Assembly (NCBI GenBank): GCA_900315585.1
Contig: OMZP01000011.1
Coordinates: 18,415-72,618, forward strand
DNA length: 54,204 bases
Source of the DNA: an uncultured Eubacteriales bacterium
GTDB taxonomy: Bacteria; Bacillota; Clostridia; Christensenellales; Aristaeellaceae
Direction of reading: 5' to 3'
Below the pieces are notes generated by a model that worked only from the letters and a program-made list of their open reading frames with translations, was not told the origin of the DNA and ran no database searches. Of the stretch, positions 1 to 8,999 are shown in pieces. The number at the start of each line of letters is the position of its first letter. Position 1 is the stretch's first letter. A program made the position numbers and the translations under genes.

Positions 1-14
1 AACGACGCAATTCC

Positions 15-46
15 TGTCATCCTGAGCGCAGCGAAGGATCTGTACG
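15..46. repeat. Dispersed repeat family A, single arm
   Basis: One arm of a dispersed repeat whose core is CATCCTGAGCG(A/C)AGCGAAGG. The same core recurs at 21355-21420 (as a perfect inverted pair), 47605-47630 and at the right edge of the window (54182-54204). It lies just beyond the terminator of the sugar importer operon. The function is unknown. Confidence 0.8.
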
Positions 47-98
47 AATCATCAAGGGATTACATTCTGCAAATCCCCCAACTTTCCGTGAAGAACCC

Positions 99-132
99 AA
101 AAAAAGCCCTGGAAACGCGATGTTTCCAGGGC
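99..132 (-). terminator. Intrinsic terminator of the sugar ABC importer operon
   Basis: An 11-bp perfect stem (GCCCTGGAAAC, 106-116, with its complement at 122-132) has a 5-nt loop. On the minus strand it is followed by a run of seven T. It starts 10 bases past the stop of the ATPase gene and closes the operon. Confidence 0.9.
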
Positions 133-141
133 TTTGCTTCA

Positions 142-1269
<1,128 letters not shown>

Positions 1270-1344
1270 ATTCTACAATCCTCCAATTCTACAACAGGGA
1301 ATGCCCATTCCAATCGGGGGGCGTGCTCCCTCGTCCACAGGGCG

Positions 1345-2670
1345 TCAGCCCTTGACCGCGCCGCCGGTGACGCCTTCGACGTAGTACTTCTGCAGCGCCA
1401 GGAACAGCGCCGTGATGGGCACCGCCACCAGCACGCCGCCCGCGCAGAAGCGGGTGAAGTAATTCTGGAAGTCGTTGGTGTTCACCCAGTTGTACAGGCC
1501 GACCGCCACGTTGTAGCCGTTTTGGTGTCCGAAGGCCACGTAGCTGGCGAACACGTAGTCGCCCCAGGGCGCCATGAAGGCCATCAGGATCGTGTAGATC
1601 ACGATGGGCTTGGCCAGCGGCATGATGATCTTCAAAAACACCTGGAAGCGGGTCGCGCCGTCAATGCGGGCGGATTCGTCCAGGGACTTGGGGATTGTGT
1701 CAAAGAAGCCCTTGGAGATGTAATAGCCCATGCCCGAGGAGGCGCAGTAGATCAAGATCAGGCCCGGCACCGCGCCGGCCTGGGTCAGGCCCAGCTGCTT
1801 CAGCAGGAAGTACAGCGTGATCATCGTCAGGAAGCCGGGGAACAGGCCCAGCACCAGCACCGCGTTCATGATCAGCTTCCTGCCCTTGAAGCGCAGGCGG
1901 GACAGGGCGTAGCTGACGGACAGCACGATGGCCGTCTGCAGCACCGCGGTGAACAGGGCGATGGTCAGCGTGTTGATGTACCAGCGGACGTACTGGCTCA
2001 TGGTCATCGGGGCCAGTATGAACTGGACGATGATGCCCAGCACCAGGAACTCCGCCAGCATGGCGACGAACTTCTTCAGGCCCTCGTGCCTGTCCTCCAC
2101 CACGTAACCGGGGATGGAGCGGAGCAGCTTGCTGTCCTGCTTCAGGTAGACGCGGGCCATGATCCAGCCCGCCAGCACGAACAGCAGAAGCGAGAGCAGC
2201 ACCTTGACCCAGCTGCCCGCCAGCACAAAGCCCTGCATCGCGGCGGTCAGCGCCGTCAGCGCGACGAAGCCGACCAGCAGGCTGCCGCCGATCAGCGCGA
2301 TGCGCCGGCCGCGGCTTTCCTCGCCCTTGTCCAGGAGCTTCCCGCAGGCGTGGATCAGCACCGCCGACACCGCGGCCACGATCAGGCCCACGATCAGCGC
2401 CTTGCCCAGCCAGGAGAAGAAGTTGCTGCCCTCGAACAGGAAGGCGTAGTTGTCCAGGGAGAAGTGCTTGGGCAGCAGGTAGTCCACCATGCCGCCCTTC
2501 TCCAGCTTGTAGGAGCGGAAGGACTGGAGGACCAGGAACACGAAGGGCACCAGCCACACGATGCTCATGACGACCAGCACCGTGTAGATCGTGCCGTTGA
2601 TTCGGCGCTCGTGGCCCTTTTTGCTGCGCAGCTTCTGCTGGCCCGCAGCCACGTTTGCGTTATTCGTCAT
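1345..2670 (-). CDS. Sugar ABC importer permease, MalG type, enlarged
   Basis: This is the inner-membrane permease of the CUT1 importer. The EAA loop that docks the ATPase is visible as ESARIDGATRFQVFLKIIMP near residue 328. At about 441 residues it is far longer than usual MalG proteins (about 280). The extra length is a hydrophobic block of several predicted membrane segments, roughly residues 85-195, between the first membrane segment and the conserved permease core. The start is the ATG at 2670, which overlaps the TGA of the MalF-like gene as TGATG; a GTG three bases upstream is better spaced from GGAGG (7 nt) and is an equal alternative. The overlap implies translational coupling. Confidence 0.92.
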   Translation of the reverse strand: MTNNANVAAGQQKLRSKKGHERRINGTIYTVLVVMSIVWLVPFVFLVLQSFRSYKLEKGGMVDYLLPKHFSLDNYAFLFEGSNFFSWLGKALIVGLIVAAVSAVLIHACGKLLDKGEESRGRRIALIGGSLLVGFVALTALTAAMQGFVLAGSWVKVLLSLLLFVLAGWIMARVYLKQDSKLLRSIPGYVVEDRHEGLKKFVAMLAEFLVLGIIVQFILAPMTMSQYVRWYINTLTIALFTAVLQTAIVLSVSYALSRLRFKGRKLIMNAVLVLGLFPGFLTMITLYFLLKQLGLTQAGAVPGLILIYCASSGMGYYISKGFFDTIPKSLDESARIDGATRFQVFLKIIMPLAKPIVIYTILMAFMAPWGDYVFASYVAFGHQNGYNVAVGLYNWVNTNDFQNYFTRFCAGGVLVAVPITALFLALQKYYVEGVTGGAVKG

Positions 2671-4145
2671 CACTGGAAATCCTCCTCATTCTTCACGGAC
2701 GGTATCAGGTTGTAGACCACCAGGTTGATCACGGCCAGCACCACGAACACCATGATGCCGATGACGGCGGCGATCTTGTAGTTGGTGTCCGACACGGTCA
2801 TGCGGTAGAGCCAGGTGATCAGCAGGTCGGTGTGGCCCGCGTTGCCCGCCAGGCCCATGGGCTTGCCCTGGCTGAGCAGGAAGATGACGTTGAAGTTGTT
2901 GATGTTGCCGGTGAAGCTGGTCAGAAGGTACGGCCCGGTGACGAACAGCATGTAGGGCAGGGTGATCTTGCCGTACATCTGCATGGCGTTGGCGCCGTCG
3001 ATGCGGGCGGATTCGTAGAGGTCCGCCGGGATGTTCATCAAAATCCCCGTGGCGATCAGCATCAGGTAGGGGATGCCGATCCAGATGTTGATGAGGATGA
3101 TGGTGAATCGGGCCCAGCCCGGGTCGGTCCAGAAGGGGATGGGCTGGCTGATCCAGTGCCACTTCATCAGGTAGGTGTTGATCAGGCCGTCCGCCGCGAA
3201 CATCTTGGACACGTACAGCAGCGACACGAACTGGGGAATGGCGATGGTCATCACCAGGATCGTGCGCCAGACCTTCTTCAGCTTGATGCCCTTCTTGTTG
3301 ATCATGATGGCCACGAACATGCCCAGGAAGTAGTTCAGGAACGTGGCGAAGAAGGCCCACACCAGCGTCCAGAACAGCACCTGGCGGAACGTGTCGCCAT
3401 AGCTGGCTGAGCCGGAGGACAGCAGCTGCTTGAAGTTTTCAAAGCCCACCCAGGTGAACAGCTTGCTGGGCGGCTGGTGGTTGTAGTCGAAGTTGGTGAA
3501 GGCCACCAGGATCATGAAGAAGATGGGCAGGATCGTGAACACGAACACGCCCAGCGTGGGCAGGGCCAGCAGCGTCTTGTGGAACTGGCTGTCCATCAGG
3601 GACTGGAGGTCGTCCTTGGTGCTCTTCAGCTTCCGCCCGGAGGCCTCGATCTGCTGGCTGATCTTGTTCTGCTTGATGTTGGCGTACCAGGTGTAGAGGA
3701 AGGCCACCACGAAGAACAGCGTCAGCACGCCGTACAGCAGGATCAGGAAGGAGTTGTCGCCGTAGACGGTCTTGCGGCCCACCTTCTCGGTGGCCACGGT
3801 GCCCAGGGTGCCCAGCTTGGACAGGTACGCCATGCCGAAGTTCACCATGTAGAGGTTGAACACCGTCTGGAACAGGAAGAACAGCAGCCCGCGGCCCCAC
3901 TGGCCCCGGGCCAGCGAGCCCGAGCCCATCACCAGGTAGGAAAGGCGGGTCTTCCAGTCGCCGTTTTTGAACGTGGTGAACAGGTCCGCGATGGCCAGGG
4001 CGAGGCCCTTGAAGCAGCCCCCGATGGCCCGGCCCAGGCGCACAAAGCCGCCGCCGATCCTGCCCGGCAGCGCCTTGAAGAAACGGCCCAGGTTGTGCAC
4101 GAACTTCTGGGGCTTGCTCATCTTGAGATAGTCCAAATCAACCAT
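2670..4145 (-). CDS. Sugar ABC importer permease, MalF type
   Basis: About 491 residues, a MalF-like integral membrane subunit. The EAA loop reads ESARIDGANAMQMYGKITLP near residue 376. An N-terminal cytoplasmic stretch of about 70 residues and a periplasmic-side region (residues 90-190) precede the permease core, as in long MalF proteins. The chosen start is the ATG at 4145, 9 bases after GAGGGG; the GTG at 4151 is only 3 bases from that site. It overlaps the next gene by one base. With the MalE-like protein and MsmK-like ATPase it forms a maltose/maltodextrin-class importer; the specificity is inferred from family resemblance only. Confidence 0.93.
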   Translation of the reverse strand: MVDLDYLKMSKPQKFVHNLGRFFKALPGRIGGGFVRLGRAIGGCFKGLALAIADLFTTFKNGDWKTRLSYLVMGSGSLARGQWGRGLLFFLFQTVFNLYMVNFGMAYLSKLGTLGTVATEKVGRKTVYGDNSFLILLYGVLTLFFVVAFLYTWYANIKQNKISQQIEASGRKLKSTKDDLQSLMDSQFHKTLLALPTLGVFVFTILPIFFMILVAFTNFDYNHQPPSKLFTWVGFENFKQLLSSGSASYGDTFRQVLFWTLVWAFFATFLNYFLGMFVAIMINKKGIKLKKVWRTILVMTIAIPQFVSLLYVSKMFAADGLINTYLMKWHWISQPIPFWTDPGWARFTIILINIWIGIPYLMLIATGILMNIPADLYESARIDGANAMQMYGKITLPYMLFVTGPYLLTSFTGNINNFNVIFLLSQGKPMGLAGNAGHTDLLITWLYRMTVSDTNYKIAAVIGIMVFVVLAVINLVVYNLIPSVKNEEDFQ

Positions 4146-4183
4146 ATGCACTTACCCCTCATTCATTGTGTTGAAGGCAATAG

Positions 4184-4263
4184 GTAGGGGCGCCGTTGCT
4201 GCGCCCGCTCCTTGCCACCCCTGCGCAGGGAGGCCTTGGCGGGCGGCGCAACGCCGCCCCTAC
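4184..4263. repeat. Dispersed inverted repeat (family D) between malE-like and malF-like genes
   Basis: Two imperfect inverted arms, starting GTAGGGGCG and ending CGCCCCTAC, flank a short centre and can fold into a long hairpin. Related GGGGCGCC.. sequences occur near 22765-22785 and 45912-45947. It sits in the operon between the binding protein and the permeases, beyond the terminator-like hairpin at 4288-4317. Confidence 0.7.
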
Positions 4264-4287
4264 AAAGACGGGCGATCGAGTCCATCT

Positions 4288-4317
4288 AAAACGGACCGGG
4301 GCAGAACCCCGGTCCGT
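4288..4317 (-). terminator. Intercistronic terminator/attenuator after the binding-protein gene
   Basis: An 11-bp perfect stem (ACGGACCGGGG and complement) with loop CAGAA lies 12 bases past the malE-like stop. On the minus strand it is followed by TTTTA, a weak U-tract. A partial terminator here would give more binding protein than permease, a common arrangement in such operons (inference). Confidence 0.75.
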
Positions 4318-4329
4318 CTGACGGTTGGA

Positions 4330-5529
4330 TCAGCCGACGTAGGAAGCGCAGGTATCCTGGAACTCGGTGAGGACGCCCATCAGGGTCTCGTCGTCCGCGT
4401 CGTCGAATTCCTTGCTGATGATCCTGTCGCCCAGGCCGGTGGCCAGGCTCCAGTAGTCACCGGGATACTGGCCCTGCGGGATGGTGAAGGCCAGCTGCTC
4501 GCCCAGAGCGGACAGCGCGGCGTCCGCCTGCACGGCTTCGCTCTTCTGGGCCTCCAGGTTGGAGGGACCCCAGCCCAGCGCCTCGTAGCGGGCCAGCTGC
4601 ACGTCGCCGGAGGTCAGCCAGGCGGCCAGCGCGTCGCAGGCAGCCAGCTTGTCCTCGTCGGTCTGGGGCTTCACGCCCAGCAGCTTGAAGCCGCCGAAGC
4701 CGGACAGCTGATAGCCGTCCACGGTGGGCAGCTTGGCGGCGGCGTAGTTGTCGCCGAAGAGCTCCTTGGCGGCCTCGGAATCCCAGGTGCCGTCCACGAT
4801 CGCGGCCACGTTGGTGGCGTTGGAGATGGAGGAGCCGTTCTGGAAGGCGGGGCTCTTGGCCAGCTTGATCATGCTCTTCAGGGCCTTCAGGCCGTTCTCA
4901 GAGGCATAGTCGGCGTTGCAGGCCACCAGGTTGCCCTCGTCGTCGGAATCATAGGTCAGGGTGCAGCCGGTGCCGAAGAAGAAGGCAGTCTGATACCAGC
5001 CGGAGTTGATCTCCATGTAGAAGCTCTTGCCGGCGGCTTCGCAGTCGGCCAGGATGCCTTCCAGGGTGGAGGGATCGGTCACGACGCTGCTGTCATAGTA
5101 CAGGAAATAGCCGTTGTCGCTGGTCAGCGGATAGGCGTACAGGGTCTCGCCCATGGTGGCGGCGGCCACGGAGCCAGCATCGTTCTCGGCCTTGACGATC
5201 TCGGCGTTGCCGGGCTCAACCTCTTCCAGGGCGCCGGCGGCGACCATGCGGGCCAGCTGGTCCTGCGCGAAGTTGAACACGTCCGCGGCGGCGTCCACGT
5301 CGGTGATGACCTTGCCGGCGGCATCGCCCTCGCCCACGGGCTCGATGTTCACGGTCATGTCGGCATACTCAGGGTTGGCGGCCTTGAAGGCCTCGACCTG
5401 CTCGGCGGTGAAATCCACGGCAGCGTCCGGCACCCACACCTTCAGCTCGCCGCTGAAGCCCTCCGCGAAGGCGGAGCACAGGGACAGGACCAGCGCCAGG
5501 GCCAGAACCAGAGTCAACAGTTTCTTCAT
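4330..5529 (-). CDS. Sugar ABC importer substrate-binding protein, MalE type
   Basis: 399 residues from the ATG at 5529, which is preceded by AAAGGAGGATTACCC. The N-terminus is a clear signal peptide (MKKLLTLVLALALVLSLCSA, then FAEG). The body matches extracellular solute-binding family 1 (maltose-binding-like): ELKVWVPDAAVDF at the start, GWYQTAFFFGTG in the middle, and GTWDSEAAKELFGDNYAAAKLP, typical of maltodextrin-binding proteins. An in-frame extension to 5676 exists but lacks a ribosome site and runs through the promoter, so it was rejected. First gene of the importer operon, with its own consensus promoter. Confidence 0.93.
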   Translation of the reverse strand: MKKLLTLVLALALVLSLCSAFAEGFSGELKVWVPDAAVDFTAEQVEAFKAANPEYADMTVNIEPVGEGDAAGKVITDVDAAADVFNFAQDQLARMVAAGALEEVEPGNAEIVKAENDAGSVAAATMGETLYAYPLTSDNGYFLYYDSSVVTDPSTLEGILADCEAAGKSFYMEINSGWYQTAFFFGTGCTLTYDSDDEGNLVACNADYASENGLKALKSMIKLAKSPAFQNGSSISNATNVAAIVDGTWDSEAAKELFGDNYAAAKLPTVDGYQLSGFGGFKLLGVKPQTDEDKLAACDALAAWLTSGDVQLARYEALGWGPSNLEAQKSEAVQADAALSALGEQLAFTIPQGQYPGDYWSLATGLGDRIISKEFDDADDETLMGVLTEFQDTCASYVG

Positions 5530-5596
5530 GGGTAATCCTCCTTTTCCATTGGACCAAAATCCGTTCGGATGGGGTTTGTCCCATCTTTCGTTACGC

Positions 5597-5625
5597 ATTA
5601 TAGCACTTTTTTGCCCATATGTCAA
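5597..5625 (-). promoter_or_regulatory. Sigma-A promoter of the sugar importer operon
   Basis: On the minus strand TTGACA (5620-5625), a 17-bp spacer, and TATAAT (5597-5602) form a full consensus promoter about 68 bases upstream of the malE-like ATG. Confidence 0.9.
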
Positions 5626-5652
5626 AAGAAAACCCGCCAATTTTAGCGGGTT
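5624..5652 (-). terminator. Hairpin just upstream of the importer promoter
   Basis: AACCCGC (5631-5637) pairs with GCGGGTT (5646-5652). On the minus strand it is followed by TTTTCTTTT, overlapping the -35 of the importer promoter. It could stop minus-strand readthrough from the deacetylase side, or act as an operator. The rest of the gap up to 5834 holds only an imperfect palindrome around 5663-5692 and a second hairpin at 5755-5780. Confidence 0.55.
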
Positions 5653-5754
5653 GATGGGATTTTGGCGGCAAGTCAAGGAGGCTTGACGCTGCCAGGGTGG
5701 AAAAGACGCCCACAGAATCGCTGTTTTAAGCTGAGAGAAGTATTAGAAGATGGG

Positions 5755-5780
5755 GCGGCGCGATTGGGTAAAATCGCCGC
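5755..5780 (-). terminator. Terminator-like hairpin after the deacetylase gene
   Basis: GCGGC (5755-5759) and GATT (5762-5765) pair, with a one-base bulge, with AATC and GCCGC (5772-5780). It lies about 55 bases past the deacetylase stop. No strong U-tract follows, so termination is uncertain. Confidence 0.35.
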
Positions 5781-5834
5781 TCGCATGGTGCCGACAGCGG
5801 CCTGGAGATGCCCGGATTGTCGTCCGTCGCGGGG

Positions 5835-6635
5835 CTACAGCCGCACCGTCTCGCCCGCGGGCACGCGGATGGGCTCGCCGTCGTTCACCTGTATCCAGCA
5901 GTCCCGGGCGTTCGGGTTGAACACGAAGGCATTGTCCGCCGCGAAACAGAGCCGCTTGAAGTCGTCCAGGCAGTCCATCAGGGCGATGTTGGTGCAGTAC
6001 CAGATGTCCTCCCGGCCGCTCATTTCCCGGCAGAAGGCCTCGATCTGCGCCCAGCCGTCCCCGACGTCGAACTCGTAGCTGTGGCCCCACACGTACATCA
6101 GGTACAGGTATTGCCGCTTGTACAGCGCCCGGAACTCCTCGCCCAGCTCCATGAGCCGGTGGCCGTGGTGGCAGGTGGCCTGCCAGCGCCAGGGATTCTC
6201 CGGCAGCTTGAAGCCCTCGCTGTTGCCCACCACGCGGGAATAGCGGATGCCGCAGGCGGGGAGCATCGCCTCGATGTCGGCGCTCACGGAGCCGTTGGGA
6301 TAGCTCATGCCCCGCACCGGGTAGCCCACCAGCGCCTCCAGCGCCTCCCGGTCCGAAAGTACCTCCCGGGTCACCTCGGGGAGGGGACAGCGGGCGATGG
6401 TGGGGTGGGTGACCGTGTGGCAGGCGACCTCGTGGCCGGCGTACAGCGCGGCGACCTCGTCGGGCCGGACGTGGCGCTCGTCCCCCAGAAAGCCGCTGTT
6501 CAGGTGGAACGTGCCCTTGATGCCATACTGATTGAACAGCGCCACCAGGCGGCGGTCCTGGGTGCGCCCATCGTCGTAGCTCATCGTCAGCGCCTTGTGC
6601 TTACCGCCGGGATAGCAGCAGTAGACCTTGTTCAT
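5835..6635 (-). CDS. Polysaccharide deacetylase family protein
   Basis: 266 residues, NodB-homology (carbohydrate esterase 4-like) fold. Motif 1 is TMSYDDG (17-23), corresponding to the catalytic TFDDG, and the metal-binding HxxxH reads HTVTH (about 72-76). The RGMSYPNGSV stretch fits motif 3. No signal peptide is seen, so it would act in the cytoplasm or leave by another route; many such short cytosolic members are annotated only as polysaccharide deacetylases. It is monocistronic, with a GGAGGTACCCC before the ATG. Substrate unknown. Confidence 0.9.
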   Translation of the reverse strand: MNKVYCCYPGGKHKALTMSYDDGRTQDRRLVALFNQYGIKGTFHLNSGFLGDERHVRPDEVAALYAGHEVACHTVTHPTIARCPLPEVTREVLSDREALEALVGYPVRGMSYPNGSVSADIEAMLPACGIRYSRVVGNSEGFKLPENPWRWQATCHHGHRLMELGEEFRALYKRQYLYLMYVWGHSYEFDVGDGWAQIEAFCREMSGREDIWYCTNIALMDCLDDFKRLCFAADNAFVFNPNARDCWIQVNDGEPIRVPAGETVRL

Positions 6636-6673
6636 GGGGTACCTCCTGTTTCATAGATAGGATTGACAACTTC

Positions 6674-6682
6674 ATTATAACA
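6674..6682 (-). promoter_or_regulatory. Extended -10 promoter of the deacetylase gene
   Basis: The minus strand reads TGTTATAAT, a TGnTATAAT extended -10 element, about 40 bases upstream of the ATG. No good -35 was found. Confidence 0.6.
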
Positions 6683-6785
6683 GGCGGGTCAACACTCCGC
6701 CCGCGGGCAGCGCGCCGCAGGGAAGAGGTTTACACAATCTTCACATGGGTGTGCCACAAATATCCAAACGACATTCCGAGGTGAG

Positions 6786-6794
6786 TGGTATAAT
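6786..6794 (+). promoter_or_regulatory. Extended -10 promoter of the HD-GYP gene
   Basis: TGGTATAAT, a TGnTATAAT element, lies 44 bases upstream of the ATG at 6839. The -35 region is weak. Confidence 0.65.
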
Positions 6795-6838
6795 TATCCG
6801 GGATACTTCGTCGATTTTTGGATAAGGGGTTCTGCACC

Positions 6839-8926
6839 ATGAACAGAAGCGGAGGCTCCGGGAGACCGGAGCACAGTCAGATCCAATATATTGTGCTGCT
6901 CGTCATCTACCTGGCCGCGCTGGTCGTGACCACGATCATGGGCCGCTCTGCGAGGGTCGTTCGGGTCCTCGGCAACGAAGTGCGCATCGCGTCGCTGGCC
7001 GGCGTCCTGTCCAACTTCGGCAACATGTGCGCCATCCTCATGACGAGCTACCTGAAAAGGAAGGGCTTCTACACGGCCCTGGCCCTGCTGCTGGTGCAGC
7101 TGGGGATGCTGTTCGTGGGCTTTTTCGCCGGCAAGAACCCCACCGCCATCGCGGGCATCTTCAGCACGATCCTGGTGGTCGCCACCATCGTCATCATCTT
7201 CCGGCGCGAGAAGGTGATCGAGAAATATCGCACCGCCGAGATGGACGTGATGAAGGCGAAGCAGAAGACGGCGGAGCGGCTGTTCGAGCAGACCGCCACG
7301 GCGCTGGTCAACGCCATCGAGGCCAAGGACGTTTACTCCCGGGGCCACTCCATGAGGGTCGCGGAATACTCCCGGCGCATCGCCCGGCAGCTGGGCAAGA
7401 GCGAGGAGGAGTGCAACGAGATCTACTACGCGGGCCTGCTGCACGACGTGGGCAAGATCGGCATCAGCTATCCCATCCTCACCAAGAAGGGACGCTTGAC
7501 GCCCCAGGAATATGAGCAGATCAAGCGGCACACGACCATCGGCAAGCAGATCCTCTCCGGCATTTCCGAATATCCCTACCTGAGCATCGCCGCCAATTCC
7601 CATCACGAGCGGTATGACGGCAAGGGCTACCCGGACAAGTGGAAGGGCAACGACATCCCGGAGATCGCGCGGATCATCTCCGTCGCAGACGCCTACGACG
7701 CCATGTCCTCCAACCGAAGCTACCGCGCCGCGCTGCCCCAGCAAATGGTGCGCGAGGAGATCGTGAAGGGGGCCGGGACCCAGTTCGACCCGGAGATCGC
7801 CCGGGCGATGCAGCATTTGATCGACCTGGACGTGGATTACGAGATGCGGGAGCGGGCGGAGGTCAAGGAGTTCGCCGGCAAGAGCGAGCTGATCTGCACC
7901 GAATACCGGAGCGCCGTCTCCGAGGGCGTGCTGGTCATGCCCAACGTCACCCAGGTCCGGCTCCGCTGCGTGCCCGAGAACGGGGCCAGGGCGAGCCGGG
8001 CCGTGCCCACGCTGATCCTCTTCGATTCCCTGGACGGGCGCGTCCACGGCAGCGAAAAGACCGTCAGGGACCTCAACTACTTTGAATACGCCGAGATCCG
8101 GCTGAACGGAAACGTCGTGACCACCGGGGCCCGGAAGGCCCGGGTGGAGGCGCTTGGACGGAGCCAGACCGGGGAGCTTCCGAAAAAGGCCGCCGACACG
8201 GCCTACAGTGCCAGGATCGCCCGGTTCAAGGACCATGTGGTGATCGACATCGACGACGGCAAGACGAGCAACCGGGTCACCATCGCCCTGCCCGACAGCT
8301 CCCGCTTCGTCTACTTCGCGTTGACCGGCGAGTACTGCCACCTGAGGGATGTGGCCATCCAGCAGACGCAGGAGGTAATCGACGGCAGCGCCGTCCAGCG
8401 GATCGCGCCGGAGATCAGCTTCATCGACGGGCCGGAGGGCGATGTGCCCAACGTGCAGGTGGATTACTTCCGCAGCGCCGTGACCCCGGGCATCCCCGTC
8501 ACGGACGGCCTGAAGATCCGCTTCCACGCCATGAGCCTTCCCACGGCCAGGCTCATCTGGCACTGCCCGTTCATCAGCGTCTTCACCTCCGAGGACGGGC
8601 GCGTGGACGGGAAGGGATTCCGGGAGTACGCGCTGGTGCGCCTCGACGGCGAGACCTGGGAGGACGAGGACGACGGGATCATCAACGATCTGACCGTCAG
8701 CAAGAAGCCGGATTTCGTGGGCTGGGACGCCTGGAAGGCGAACAACAAGAAGGGCCTCGACTGCGAGATCACCTTCTCTCGCACGGAGGACCGGGTCACG
8801 CTGACCACCGAGAACCAGGGCCTCTTCGTCCAGAATACGACCCACGTGGAGGCGGGCAGGCCGATCTATGTCGCCCTGACCGGGGACCAGTGCGCCCTGA
8901 CGGACATCCGGGTTCAGGCGGACTGA
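6839..8926 (+). CDS. Membrane HD-GYP phosphodiesterase with duplicated C-terminal domain
   Basis: 695 residues from the ATG at 6839 (AAGGGG nine bases upstream; the TTG at 6818 has none). Four or so membrane segments fill residues 15-125. A coiled linker (EKVIEKYRTAEMDVMKAKQK) leads into an HD-GYP domain with LLHDVGKIG (about 200) and HHERYDGKGYP (about 254-264), the metal and GYP motifs of cyclic-di-GMP phosphodiesterases. The C-terminal half (about 345-695) is not recognised. It contains two related units, each with an AxIRL/ALVRL strand and ending in YFALTGEYCHLRDVAIQ and YVALTGDQCALTDIRVQ, so it is an internal duplication. Monocistronic, closed by a palindromic terminator. Confidence 0.88.
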   Translation: MNRSGGSGRPEHSQIQYIVLLVIYLAALVVTTIMGRSARVVRVLGNEVRIASLAGVLSNFGNMCAILMTSYLKRKGFYTALALLLVQLGMLFVGFFAGKNPTAIAGIFSTILVVATIVIIFRREKVIEKYRTAEMDVMKAKQKTAERLFEQTATALVNAIEAKDVYSRGHSMRVAEYSRRIARQLGKSEEECNEIYYAGLLHDVGKIGISYPILTKKGRLTPQEYEQIKRHTTIGKQILSGISEYPYLSIAANSHHERYDGKGYPDKWKGNDIPEIARIISVADAYDAMSSNRSYRAALPQQMVREEIVKGAGTQFDPEIARAMQHLIDLDVDYEMRERAEVKEFAGKSELICTEYRSAVSEGVLVMPNVTQVRLRCVPENGARASRAVPTLILFDSLDGRVHGSEKTVRDLNYFEYAEIRLNGNVVTTGARKARVEALGRSQTGELPKKAADTAYSARIARFKDHVVIDIDDGKTSNRVTIALPDSSRFVYFALTGEYCHLRDVAIQQTQEVIDGSAVQRIAPEISFIDGPEGDVPNVQVDYFRSAVTPGIPVTDGLKIRFHAMSLPTARLIWHCPFISVFTSEDGRVDGKGFREYALVRLDGETWEDEDDGIINDLTVSKKPDFVGWDAWKANNKKGLDCEITFSRTEDRVTLTTENQGLFVQNTTHVEAGRPIYVALTGDQCALTDIRVQAD

Positions 8927-8942
8927 TACCGGCATAAACCCT

Positions 8943-8972
8943 AAAGCCGTGTCGGCATGCCGACACGGCTTT
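8943..8972. terminator. Bidirectional palindromic terminator
   Basis: AAAGCCGTGTCGGCA followed at once by its exact complement gives a 30-base palindrome flanked by A and T runs. It lies between the convergent HD-GYP and histidine kinase genes and can serve both. Confidence 0.88.
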
Positions 8973-8999
8973 TGATACGGTTCTCAAGTTGAAAAAGAT

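Noticed and set aside
4184..4263. Small gene between the binding protein and permease
   Set aside because: The sequence is a dispersed inverted repeat with no coding pattern on either strand.
5530..5676. 49-residue N-terminal extension of the binding protein
   Set aside because: It would bury the signal peptide, has no ribosome site, and covers the consensus promoter.
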